Origin: Antedon bifida
Taxonomy: Eukaryota; Echinodermata; Crinoidea; Comatulida; Antedonidae
DNA length: 64,000 bases
NCBI GenBank assembly: GCA_963402885.1
Contig: OY727093.1
Location: 11,295,501-11,359,500, forward strand
Reading direction: 5' to 3'
The notes beneath the pieces were generated by a model. That model did no database searches. It saw nothing but the letters and a program-made list of their open reading frames with translations, and was not told where the DNA came from. Below, piece after piece: positions 27,601 through 39,400 of this stretch (positions are counted from its first letter, which is position 1; each line of letters begins with the position of its first letter). Made by a program: the position numbers and the translations under genes.

Positions 27601-28892
27601 CAAGTGGAGCTGTTGCCATTTCAAACAGTTCCCGCGTTTGGTTGGCGGCTAACTGACCACTGCAAAGTTGACTCTGACTCGCAATATCCATATTCTCCGT
27701 TAGGTTTGCCATGGGACCAGCCATGACCAATAGGAATCCATATGCCATAAGTATGGAACGCCCTTTGCCTGAAAACAACAATATTTTGTAATTATAAAAT
27801 GATTGAGTAGCTCCGAAATATTCAAATAAAAAAGGAATGTGACACCACTGGCTTTGGGTAATGTCGTTTATTTGATGTTTTTTTTAATTCAAACTTACTC
27901 GAAAAAAGTTGAGGAACTGTTAACAAAACGATGCACCGCACATCTTTTGAGAACGCCATCCCGAAACTCATAACACCTCCCATCACAGTCGTAACAGCAA
28001 GGGCAAAGTACGGTTCATAATCTTTTCCAAATACAAATATGTAATAGAAAATATAAACCATAAAGCATCCCGTTATGAAGCCTATGACGTTACTAATAGC
28101 TTCATGTTCGTACGTGCCAGGTACGCACATACGTGTGACCCACCAGTCCGATTCAGTGCGAACTGTACATGTGCAGTACTGCTTTATCTCGTTGATGCAA
28201 GGCGCAAATATTCTTTTGATTACGTTGACGAAGTACATACACGGAGCGCACATACTCCCGCAGCAGTCTGATACCATTTCATTTTTCTTGAAAAGAAAAA
28301 AAAGAATAACGTACATTAGGCCTAGGCCTACGTAAAACAATACACGTTCTCGTCATCTGTTAAAATTAGCTTATTAGTATGGTGTCTGACTAAAGGCCTA
28401 GGTACTTGTTTAATAAAAACTTACCATATTATCCACCCTTCCTTGTATTCCTTTCGGTTTTTTCTTCTTTCGGAACATAAACTGTTCCTGTGGGATTCCG
28501 CTTTTGTCTTTTCGACCAAAGAAATCCCCTATCTCGTCTTCCACTGCCTCCTGTATACGGTCTTCAACTTCATCGCGAATCTTTTCTTTAACTTTCTTCT
28601 TTACTTTATTCTTTACCTTTTCTTTTGCCTTCTTCTTAGCTTTGTCTTTTACCTTTGATTTCACCTTTTCCTTTGCTTTTGTCTTCACTTTTTCTTTCGC
28701 TTTCTTCTTAGCTTTGTCTTTCACCTTCTGTTGAACCTTAGCTTTTACTTTCTTCTTTGCTTTTTGTTTCATTTTCTTCTGCATTTGTTGCTTCATCTTT
28801 TTCTTGACTTGCTTTTTAACCTGTTTCTTTGCTTGCTTTTTAGCTTGTTGTTTGACAACCTGTTTCCCCGCTTGTTTCGCGACAACTTGCAT
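21670..28892 (-). CDS. DCST2: DCST2, DC-STAMP domain-containing protein 2, with lysine-rich N-terminus
   Basis: Fourteen exons read leftwards: 28892-28425, 28286-27899, 27768-27598, 27351-27250, 27054-26863, 26471-26418, 26288-26075, 25583-25426, 25320-25156, 24272-24105, 23798-23480, 23138-23008, 22303-22204, 21700-21670. Introns are GT-AG and phases agree throughout, giving 886 residues. Exon 1 alone encodes 156 residues that are mostly lysine. From exon 2 on, the protein is a normal DCST: paired membrane helices (IGFITGCFMVYIFYYIFVFG and following), RSILMAYGFLLVMAGPMANL, further helices in exons 7, 9 and 11, and a C-terminal cysteine-rich RING-like region (YCVGCAKPGK, CDNLNC, CYCLECM, CLLCYRPI). 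ANIYRRLIDSFEALNEENVTL and the end ERDSSDEE match DCST2 better than DCST1. DCST1 and DCST2 are sperm membrane proteins needed for sperm-egg fusion in animals. Exon 11 has a short polypyrimidine tract at its acceptor. Several introns carry repeats. Confidence 0.88.
22055..22150. repeat. 47-bp near-perfect palindrome with 2-nt spacer
   Basis: Arms 22055-22101 and 22104-22150 are exact inverted copies separated by CT, in the last intron of DCST2. They share no terminal features with the MITEs in this window. Such spacerless palindromes can arise by template switching at a replication fork, or as an assembly or library artefact. Confidence 0.85.
23231..23383. mobile_element. Harbinger-like MITE with intact ends
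   Basis: The 153-bp element has terminal inverted repeats AGCTCTGTCTACACTATCAA and its complement, flanked by TAA on both sides (228-230 and 384-386 of 23 kb). A 3-bp TWA duplication is the hallmark of PIF/Harbinger insertion. It lies in DCST2 intron 11. The interior carries GTGCCCAAATACGGTAGTG and CATCATGTCCATATATGGGC. Confidence 0.85.
24428..25110. repeat. Minisatellite, 65- and 72-bp units, about 10 copies
   Basis: Units share GAGAACACATTTGTTTAG then TTTATCAAGAGTGAATTTCAC. The GAGAACACA anchors occur at 24468, 24541, 24613, 24685, 24750, 24815, 24880, 24959 and 25032, so periods fall into a 72/73-bp class and a 65-bp class that differ by loss of TATTCCT. It lies in DCST2 intron 9 and creates repetitive spurious frames on both strands. 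Confidence 0.9.
25640..25835 (+). mobile_element. SINE-like retroposon tail
   Basis: The sequence GTACAGCGCTTAGAGG, then GCCGCTATATAAATCCAGG and an (ATT)n tail, is the usual 3' tail of CR1/L2-mobilised SINEs in marine invertebrates. A weaker tRNA-like segment (CCAGGCTGGTGATTTGGAG) near 25930 may belong to a second SINE. Both are in DCST2 intron 7. Confidence 0.5.
26645..26801. mobile_element. Harbinger-like MITE
   Basis: Ends AGCTATGTCTACACTATG and GATAGTGTAGACAGAGCT, with interior CCCATATATGGACATGATGA. The right flank is TAA; the left flank has decayed. It sits in DCST2 intron 5 in the opposite orientation to the 23231 copy. Confidence 0.8.
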
Positions 28893-29594
28893 TGTGATAG
28901 GTTTTTAACGTCTATTTTACTAATCTATAAAATATGTGGCATAAGGCCCTGGCTAAAATAATTGAGTATAAAAAAGGATTGTAACATGTGCTTTTAAAAT
29001 TACCGCTTTAACAACTATGAAAGGTCAAGCGTTCTATTCTTATTGGTTAATTGTTCTACAGGCGCAGGGCGCGCACGCTGTGCGCATATCCACAGAAGGA
29101 CAAAATCGCCGCATATAATTATAATGAAAATATTTAAGCCGTTTTATATATTACCTAATAATAAGATAATTTTTTTGTAGTTCTCTCGCGTCTTGTGGAC
29201 GCGATGTGGTGATGACATTTCTCATTATAATAAAATTGCCTTTTATAGTATACAATAAGCAAAAACCATTGGATCTTGATGAATTTACCGCATCAGCTTA
29301 TGAATATATACACAATATTATGTATTCCAAATTGTGTATTTTTTTAGCTGTACACAAACCAGGAAGTTGTTCCTGCACTAACAGTTGAGAAGAAAAAGGA
29401 CAATAAGCACAGGTACGGTATGCCCTATACACACAAGAAGCGTAACGTTGGTGGACTTGTCTCCTAAACACAAAATCTCATTAAAAATATTTCAACAAAA
29501 ATAAAGTGAATGGTACAATAACAATATAAGGTGAAATAAATTCTCCGAATTTAATTTTAAAAAAAAAATCATTAAAAAAAAATTGACATTGTAA
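28893..29594. other. DCST2 upstream region
   Basis: This is the presumed DCST2 promoter and 5' UTR area, bounded by the tRNA-Thr gene. The part 29060-29100 is locally GC-rich (GCGCAGGGCGCGCACG and its neighbour). No coding exon or repeat is recognised. Confidence 0.5.
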
Positions 29595-29665
29595 GGCCCG
29601 AGAGGGATTTGAACCCTCGATCTTCTGTTTACGAGACAGACGCCTTGCCACTTGGCCATCGAGCC
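29595..29665 (-). tRNA. tRNA-Thr (anticodon CGT)
   Basis: Read on the minus strand the 71-nt sequence folds into a complete cloverleaf. The acceptor stem is GGCTCGA with TCGGGCC (one G-U pair). The D arm has GCC/GGC with the AAGTGGCAA loop. The anticodon stem is TCTGT/ACAGA with loop CTCGTAA, giving anticodon CGT. The T arm is GAGGG TTCAAAT CCCTC. A-box (TGGCCAAGTGG) and B-box (GGTTCAAATCC) promoters are intact, so it should be transcribed by RNA polymerase III. A T-run terminator follows downstream (29565-29585 on the plus strand is A-rich/T-rich in the right sense). Confidence 0.95.
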
Positions 29666-30421
29666 AAAGTCATTGAACTGAGGTGCGTATACTTACTAAA
29701 TTATTATTTACTCCTGTACAAAATAATTGTTATGTTTTTAATGTTTACTTGATTTGTTTTGATAGTTTATTACAATAATTCAACAAATAACGAGACTGAG
29801 TTCGAATGGACTTCATTTTAGGCGAGAAACGGCGATCTATCTTTACAAAATGACGTCAGTGAGCCGGATATTGAGGTTGTAACCTTTGAACTTTGACGGG
29901 ATGAATTTCGCGCGAAACATGAAGTTGTCAAAGCGAAGAAGAATGAGAAGTTCGTAGTTGTTTCTGTTGTTTTTTTGGTTTGAAAATTGTGATCAATAAG
30001 CATTAAAGGTGACACTATTATTTCATACTGATTATCTATTATTATTATTATGTCTATTGGATCCATCCTGTCTATTTAATTAGATAAAGTAGGGCTAGGC
30101 CTAGGCCGCCCTAGAGGCCTAGCTAGGTTTATAGGTAGGCTAGGGCCTAGCCCCTCTATGGTCTACAGACAGTACTACTAGACTTTATTCTATCCTGTCC
30201 TGGGTTTGATTGCACCTTTGTTGTTGAGTAAAATTTTAGTATTAATAAGAGGCGCCTTTAAAACCACCCGCCTACTAGAGCCAGGCCTAGGCTAGTAGTA
30301 GGCCTACTAGGCTAGTAGTAGTAGTGTGCAAGATATTTTTATTTTATAAATCTTGAAATAAACTTTCTTCTTGACTTGAAATATTTGTAGTCAGTTAAAA
30401 CCAAAAGCATAGGCTACATAC
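29666..30421 (+). promoter_or_regulatory. Probable TIMELESS promoter region
   Basis: No gene is seen here. Two well-formed motifs sit 500-570 bp before the TIMELESS start codon: a full cAMP-response-type palindrome TGACGTCA at 29851-29858 and an E2F-type palindrome TTTCGCGCGAAA at 29906-29917. E2F control would fit a replication-fork gene. The segment 30085-30320 is a low-complexity run of TAGGCCTA-like motifs. Function of the motifs is inference. Confidence 0.5.
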
Positions 30422-33400
30422 ATGGATTGTGAACTCCTAGCTACTTGTAATGGATTGGGATTTCTGGAAGAAGGAAGAATATACAAAAAGGAACCGGATT
30501 GTTTAGGTATGACTAATTATTTAATAAAGTTAATTCAAACTATTGGTTTTTAATATAATATAAATATAACAATTCATATGTTGTTTAACAATCTTTATTA
30601 CAATCCGCGTGCAGTGCATGCTGGTTTTTATAACAGGCTGCTTAAATTATTAGAATTGACTTATTTTTCACATTTCTATCATTTAAAGACGGAAAATTAT
30701 CTCAATAATAGTATTTATTTTAAAATAAAATGCAGTTTGTGACCTTAAATTTGATCGGGAAAAAAGTGTCTTAACATTCAAATAACACAAAAGTGAACGA
30801 TTGAACACACTAATAAGTCTATAGCCATGTTGGAAAAAGGGCGACTTGAATGCTTTAACTGAAAATGCTTTATGTTTTTATAATTGTATGTTTGTAGAGA
30901 CTATTAAAGATCTTATAAAATTTTTACGACGTGAAGATGACACAAAAGAGATCCGACGCCAACTTGGGCAGGCTCAAATTCTGCAGAGTGATTTATTGCA
31001 TATCGTGAAGCAGTATTCTAATGATGAGACACTATTTGAAGCAACTATCAGGTTAGTGTAACATTTTTCCAGGACCAAGTTTTTTCATTCAAAGTAAACT
31101 TATTGTCATAAGAATCCTGTTATGAGAAAAGGATTTACAATATAGTAGGTATTCAGGTTTCCATTCATTTTTCATTGTTGGTGTTGGAATGCTATCGTCA
31201 TCATCTAAAATATTTTCAGAACTAGGTTAATGATAGGATTATTAAATGTGCTTAGCAAACAAAAATTATTTAACTTTGTTTTAAGGCAATATTTTAAAAA
31301 ATAACCTACTGTATATATTCTTTTTCTTAAATCTGGTCCAATTCATAAGATAAATGAACTGGCTTGATAAATAAAAACCTTGGAAAGCAATTATGAACCA
31401 AGGTTCACAGTACAGTGATATTATTTTGTTGTTTTTAAAGGTTGATGGTTAACATTACTACTCCAGCTGAGGTTTGTTTTGGTAAAATTCCCGAGGATAA
31501 AACCTTTCATCAGTATTATCTTGACATAATATCTCATCTTCAACAGTACAAAGAAGCATTCACAGATGATGAGTTTATGAGTATATTGGCTTCGAAGCTT
31601 AAGTCACTGTTGGATAGGGTAAGGATTCTAAAAAAAGTCACCAACATGACAGATGTACTATAAGATGCTCGGCTACCTATCCCATGGGTTCAAATCCTTG
31701 ACAGGAATTTTTTATAAACTTAATTCCCAAAGATTTGTAATAAGATTTTGTGTAGAACATCCTCTGTATATGTTTGTTTTCTGAACAGGGTGTCATGTTT
31801 GAGGAGAGTAATCCTTGGTAATATGCCTAAGTTTAGATCAAATTAATAAAAATATGGGGATCATGGTACTTGCAAAAGTAAAAATTAAAATCTTAAATTT
31901 GTAATATGTCATCATTCCTTCTTTTTTTTATGATGATTTGTATATATTCCCAGGAATGGGAAGACAGACGTGATGAGCATACACTTTTAATGGAGCGAAT
32001 TCTGCTGTTAATTCGCAATATACTTCATGTTCCAGCTAATCCAGAACAGGAGATGGTAAGCTTTTAGACATCTGCGTATATGGCTGAAATAAGGATTGTG
32101 CATAGTATTTTCCTGAGGTTATTTACAGATTTCAATGACACTGTCCTTCATTCCTTGAGACGAAACATTTATGAAAGCTTAACAAAGATCCTGCTCATTC
32201 TAAATAGTGTAGTTCACTTTGTGCAGCTGCAGCCTGATGTTATGATGACTGGCTATCAATCCTATAGTCTCCCAATTGTAATTGCTACACTAACTCCTGT
32301 TCACACTAGATGATCAGCTACTGTATATTCATACTTATTCTGTTTCACATTGTTGAAGACAGCACTGTTCAACAAAATGACTTCGTCTCCCATTCTGTTC
32401 CAAGTGTCAATATAACCTATATGTTAATCATGTATTTAACTGAATTGTTTTTTGTAAAGCGAACCGATGATGATGCATCCGTACATGACCAGGTACTTTG
32501 GGCGTTCAACATCAGTGGAATGGATAAATTAATACTGTACATTGCTAGTTCAGATGATGAGCAACAGTGGTGTATGCATGCCGTTGAAATTGTGTCTCTC
32601 ATGTTTAGAGAACAGGTGAGAATTAATTACTTACAATCAGCACTGAATTATGCTATTAACAAGTAAGAATTACTTATTGACAATCAACACTGAATTACAC
32701 TATTAACAGGTAAGAATTACTTATTGACAATCAACACTGAATTACATTATTAACAGGTAAGAATTACTTATTCACAATCAACACTAAATTACACTATTAA
32801 CAGGTAAGAATTACTTATTGACAATTAACACTGAATTATGCTATTAACAGGCAAGAATTACTTATTGACAATCAACACTAAATTACACTATTAACAGGTA
32901 AGAATTACTTATTGACAATCAACACTAAATTACACTATTAACAGGTGAGAATTACTTATTGACAATCAACACTAAATTACACTATTAACAGGTAAGAATT
33001 ACTTATTTACAGTTGGTGATTATATAACACATCAAGTTGGATTTAAAAATCAATTACTGTCATGGTTATCTCATTTTACATTAGAGTTAATTTTAAGTAT
33101 TGTAATTGCCTGTTTTTATTATTAGACACCGGAACAGTTAGCAAAAGCTGGAATAGCGAAGTCCTTGACTGAGAGGCAAAATGATCAGCGCGAGTTAGAG
33201 ACCATCCGACATCGAGAGCTTGCTAAGCAAAGAGAAGTAGTGATGAAGAGAAGTTCAAGGTAACAGCATCTTGCTTCTTCATCTATATATAAATTTATGT
33301 AAGGGCAAAATTCAGTAAATCGCGCGTTATTTCTAGAATGTTTACTCGATGGTATATAAAGTTGGTTAGAATCTCGGTACTGATTTCAACCACCTGATGT

Positions 33401-36400
33401 AACCTTGTTTACTAATTAAATTTAGTTACATAATTAGTTACTGACAATTAAAACGAATTTGGGTTCAACGATTTGTCCCAAATAGGGGTGTTTTCTGATC
33501 GTGGTATACACTGTCTAATGGATGTCCTCTTGAAAAATACCTGCACACAATAATACGAGGATGCTTCGCATTTTCCTATCTCCTCCTACGATAATTGTTT
33601 TTAATAGCTGAAAACCGGTTGAACAGCTCGAGTACAGTATCATAATGTTGAAAAAAAATGTGTAAAAAATACTATTTTGATAGATTTAATATACGTTTAT
33701 ACAAATGTATTGATTTGCGATGAATGGAACATTCCAATCTCTCAGACTCCCAGTTTGTAGGTAAATTTATGAGCCCTTGGTTTAATGCAAGTAGGTAAAT
33801 TTATGGGCCATTGGAGAATAAACTTAAAACTGAGATATAGTATTGCAATACTTTGACAATATTGTAACGTATTAACCTCCATTTTTGGTTGCCATATAAA
33901 CACATATACAAAGAACATTTATTACTGTGACTGTGGGTAGGCTCTACTGCTGGATATATAAGCACATAATATACAAATAAAAACTTTATTACTGGCAGTT
34001 GCTTCTCAACGTTTGTATTAATTAATAATTATAACAAATATAAACGTCGTAGTGGTGTATCGTTACATGTACTTTACTATTTCAATCGACTATAACAGGG
34101 ACAGTTTTAAAAAAGTATTAAATCGTAAATGTTTTACTGTATCAAGTGGTATATTATTGATAGGCATATAAAACATTTAAAACAATATTTCGTTACTGAG
34201 TGGATAAAGAATATATTTAAAATTGTTCTTCCCATCCCCTTCTCCATCCCTCAACTCTATTGTTATATACAAAACACAAATTGGGTTTGTTTAATTGAAT
34301 TCAAATAAAAAAGTTGGACTCATTTTTTAAGACCTTCGGAAGTAGGCCTAATTCCCAGGGTGCTAATTTTAGTTGACTACATTAATCATCGTGTCTATTT
34401 ATTCGTTTCTGAAAACGACAATGTATTTATAGTCCTGCAGTACGTACATTTGAAATCGCCAGTTTTTTTACGCTGAAATTACTGTGTATTCGAGAACCAT
34501 CTGTGGACATGACCTAGATGGTACGCGAGCGAAGCGAGCCTACCATCTAGTAATTAAAATGTCTCCTTCCAATGAAGAACCGGATTTGAACCATACATTT
34601 ATCCTTTATCAGTTTGTTGAAATCCTGTACAAAAGAGTAGCATAAAATTGTCATCAGAGTAATGCTAAAGAAAGGAATGAAACTGCTATTCATAATAATT
34701 TTTAAAATAAGCATTAAATTTACCTTTATATAGGCATTCTAGATTTGGCGGATCGTTTAGCGTGAAGAACATGAAATCAATCAGTGACCGTGATCTAGTA
34801 TATCACCATTCAGTGAATCAAGCAAAACAAATTAATTTTGACCTTGATAAGAAACCAGCAAAGAAGGCAAAGAACCGTATGCCGATGAAGGAAAAATCTG
34901 TCTCGCGACGATCAACACTCAGTATTCGCCTTTTCCTGAAGGATTTCTGTGTGCTGTTTTTAGAAAATTGTTATAACCCGTTGATGCATAATGTTAAGGT
35001 ATAATTCTCATTTTAATCAATGTTGAGACCAAGCCTAGATTTGATGTAGACAGCAATCCAGGGTACACCTTGTGAGCACTTCGTTCACATCACAATAGAC
35101 TCCCAAAAGGATTTTATGTTACACCTTTTTAGACAAATTATAAGATTTTCAAAAATCAGATATATTTGGATTGTTAAAATATTTAGTTATCTTTAATATG
35201 GGCTGAAATATTAAATAGTATGCTCTCTGCATTTCATCCTCTCTGCAATTTGCCAAGTTTCTGAGAACGTGATTTTTAAATTTTTATTTAGGACCATATT
35301 TTGCATGATCGAGCACAACAAAATGACGAGACTTACTATTTATGGGTGATGCATTTCTTTATGGAGTTCAACCGAATATACAAGTTTAGAGTTGATATTG
35401 TAAGGTGAGAAATTTACGATTTAGCTTATGGCTAAGGGAAAATATATATAAGGAGATGAGATTCTTGTATGAAAGATTAACAACTGTGGAAACAAACACC
35501 ATCAAACTGACTTTAAGACACAAAACACATTGATATTGCATATTAATTTTCATAATATGCTTTTGGTTTCTCTTAGTGAGACATTCTCAGTTCAAGCTTT
35601 CCATTTTATTGAGACTCAAATCACAAAATACCTGGATATGATGATGACAGAGAAGAAAGAAGTGGTTTCTTGGTCCAGAAGGTAATTACAATATTTCATG
35701 TTTAGAACATTTTGAATATGAACAGATACTGTATGTACAATGTCAACAAAGTTGTAGAGAATGTGTAAAAGTGTAATTTCTGAAGTTTTCATTTCACAAA
35801 CAAATGTATAAAACAAAGAAGCTTAGCTTATTAAATATCTTAACTAACTTACAGACTTCACATGTGCCTTCGATGCTATAAAGAACTCCTGTTGACACTT
35901 GACACCATGGGACGATCAAAAGATGAGTCTCTGCGCGATACTGCACATGTTATTATCAGCAATGTTGTGTATGTTATAGAATACAGAGAAGTCTTTATTA
36001 GCCTACTGAAGAAGTTTGATGAAACTAAATTTACAGAGTGAGTAAAGCTCTGTCTACACTATTAAACTAGTTTGATGTGCCCAGATACGGTAGTGATATG
36101 CACAAATATGGTATTGATATGACATCATCATGTCCATATATGGGCATGCCACATTTTTTGTCATAAAAGTTTGATAGTGTAGAAAGAGCTTAAGAAAGAA
36201 TGTTCATGAGTTTAAATATCAATTTGATTGTTTAGGCTACTTTAAAGTGTAATACGTAAATTGGAAATAGAAACATGTTTCTTTTTTCTCAAAATGTATT
36301 TGTTTTTTTTTTATTGTTGTAGAGTTTACTTGAAAGATCTGGTTGAAACAACACATGTATTTCTGAAAATGCTGGAATCATTTTGTAAGAACAAGAACAA

Positions 36401-39400
36401 AGTTATTGTGCAGAAAAAGGCCAGAAAGAAACGCAAGAAGAAAAAGAAAGGTTAGTCTCATATAAAAGTCTTATAAATTGTACATTTGATTGCATTATGC
36501 AAAAATCGGTTAAACTTAACATTTCTCAACTTGCAGTCAATGTGCAGAACAGTCAAGCTGAAGAAGACTTGGATGCTTTATGGAGTGGCGTGTCCAACAC
36601 TCTGTCAGCCATGGTTGAGGGCAGTGAGGAAGTACCTGACGATATCACTCCATTTGATGCAACTTCTGACCGTCCGGTTGAAGAACAAAGGTAGACATTT
36701 TTTATAGTTTTAGCCACATAGATTTTTTTTTTCAATAATCAATTTACTACTGACCACAATAAACTTTTTATTTTGTTATTCAGATCAGATGCCGTCGTCA
36801 GAATCCAGCAATGTCTTAAGAATGACAAGGCAGGAGAAGCATTAGGACTTCTTAGAGCAGCAAGGTTAGTGTGTAGACAGTGCTGTGGGATTTAGACCTG
36901 CCATCAGTAATGTAAAACGATGGATTCTTCATAGATTTGAATCTGCTTGTAGCAATTAGAATGAGTAGATTTGCGAGAGTCTGTTTACAGCAGTATAGAA
37001 TGACAGTTGTGGAAGTGAGCAGCTAGATTAGATTCATGCTTCAGAAAGGTATATTGGGAAATCCATTGTGTGTATTTGATTGTTAGAATATAAGCATCTA
37101 GAACATTTGAAATTAGGTTATTTTTGTATCATACTTCAGGGAAGTATGGTCAGATGGAGACGTGTTCGGTGCAGTAGATATTGAACCGCAAGAAGAATTG
37201 ATGGCACTTCGTGAAATTCTTACAACCAATCTAAATGGTAAGATTTTGCTTTACTGCAGATATACAGTCACTCTGAACTTTATTGCAATTACCTTCATAG
37301 TTTTCCCTTATTTTTGCGTTTTTCTCTCTACAGTGGATAATACTGTCCAAGACAGAAGTATAAATGAAGAAGGTAATTGTTGTCTGTCATATACAGTTTG
37401 TTGTTTTTTTTTCCACTAATATACATATATTTCGTAATAAATCATTGGTAAATGAATAATGAATGCACATCAATAGTAGACATAGTTGAAAAAAAAAAAC
37501 AAAATTGTGGTATTGTTTTAGTTTCATAAATTTGTTACGCATTTTTCAGAGGATGATGATGATGATGAGGAAGACGAAGAAGATGAATTAATGACAGCAA
37601 ACTATGCTGAGGAAACCTTCAATCTTAAACAATATTTAAACAGGTATTGAAACTTTTATTCCTATTTTCAAAAATACATTCTTAATAATATTCGTATTAG
37701 TCTACACTATCAAACTTTTATGTGACAAAAAATGTGATGTGCCCATATATGGACATGATGATGTCATATCACTACCTCATTTGAGCATATCACTACCATA
37801 TTTGGGCACATCACACTTTTTTTGTCAAACTAGTTTGATGTGTAGACAGAGCTTTAAGCAACAAAGCCAAGTCAATTTTCCATCGCTGTATGGATTTGTT
37901 GGTCCATGAATTGCAATACTGGATAACCAATTTGATATTTTTTTTCTTAATAATTTTTTTTTATTTCAGATTTGCTCATTACAAGATTATCCAGGCATAT
38001 GTGCACCTGTTGAAATTCTTTAGAAAAAACTCAACGCATACCAACCACTGCATTTTGAAGCTGTTACATCGTGTGGCCTTTGACCTTCACATGGAACCAC
38101 TTCTCTTCCAGTTGTCATTATTTCGCCTCTTTCAGAAGTTGTTGAACGACTCAATGGCCAAGTTACCTGAATACAAGGTGGGTTAAGCAGTATAAATAAT
38201 TGATTACTGAATGAGTATATAAATAATGAATACTTATTTTATGTCTTGAATGGGAAGAATATTGTAATAGGTTATTTATTGGTGGTTTTTAACATATCTA
38301 CTGTACACGAAATGAAAATCAGACGTGGTATAACTTTTTTTTAACGTTATTATTGAATATATATAAACATTTCCTGAACTGTGCCATGATAAAGATGTTC
38401 TGCATTTTATATTGTGTTGTTTATTATTATTTTATATTTAGGAAATGGTGACTTTTGCAAAGTACATTATGAGAAAATTCTTTGAGAAGTTGGAGACAAA
38501 CAAGAAACTGTATGTTGAGATTCTATTTTGGAAGGACGTTAAAGAGGCATATGAGCTATCAGAAGGCTATGGTAGTCTAGCCAGTGAAAATGCAAACAAA
38601 CAAAAGACAAGTTTCTGGGCAGAGGAAGAGGAGGAGGAACTAAGAATGCTGTATGAGCAATATAAAGACAAAGAAGATGAAGATATAGGTTAGTTTATAC
38701 AGTGGAACCCCTCTTTAGGATAGCCATATTAAGGCACCTTGATATTGACACCTTCAGGACCCAACAAATAATCTACTTTATCAGAATTCAAAATATCAGC
38801 TCCTGAAAATTGGTCTGTAAGTAGTTTCCAGCCTCCCGCTTCATAATCATTCTTATATGATATATCAATTATTGTTTTTCACAGAGTTAGATGTTGTGGA
38901 TCATATTATGAAAGATATTATCAACCAGGGACGTACACGCAGACAGGTAAATGATCTATAGATCAATATTATTTTAGGTAGCATATATATATATATTTAG
39001 TGAGTACAAATCTATCCCACATTTTACTTCATTTTACAATAATGATGCTGGGAAACATTGCTTCCAACTTTATATTTGGGATTACCTTTGTTTTTTTTCG
39101 TAAGCGTTTCAATCTTACTTTTCGTTTTATTCCCATATCAGATTATTGCGCAGCTCATCAGAATGGACATTATCTCATCTACCAAAGATATTAAAAAGAA
39201 AAAAGTGTGAGTCAGAGTTTTTATTTATAAAGTTTTCTATTTTATAAGTATAATCTACATATGCTGACTTCTAATAATTGTACACCGATAGTAAAAGTGT
39301 GTATTACTTTGCATTGCATTCTTTTCAATTATATTGTATAGTTTTTAAATTAAATTTTCACAGAGATAAGCGACCAGGAGTTTGGCTGGAAGAACATGAG

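Noticed and set aside
28443-28961. Hydrophobic Phe/Leu-rich plus-strand frames
   Set aside because: They are the antisense reading of the lysine-rich DCST2 exon 1 (Lys codons read as Phe/Leu on the other strand).
30085-30320. TAGGCCTA-rich stretch as a CpG-island promoter or satellite
   Set aside because: The motif is scattered through the whole window in short runs; here it is merely denser low-complexity DNA.
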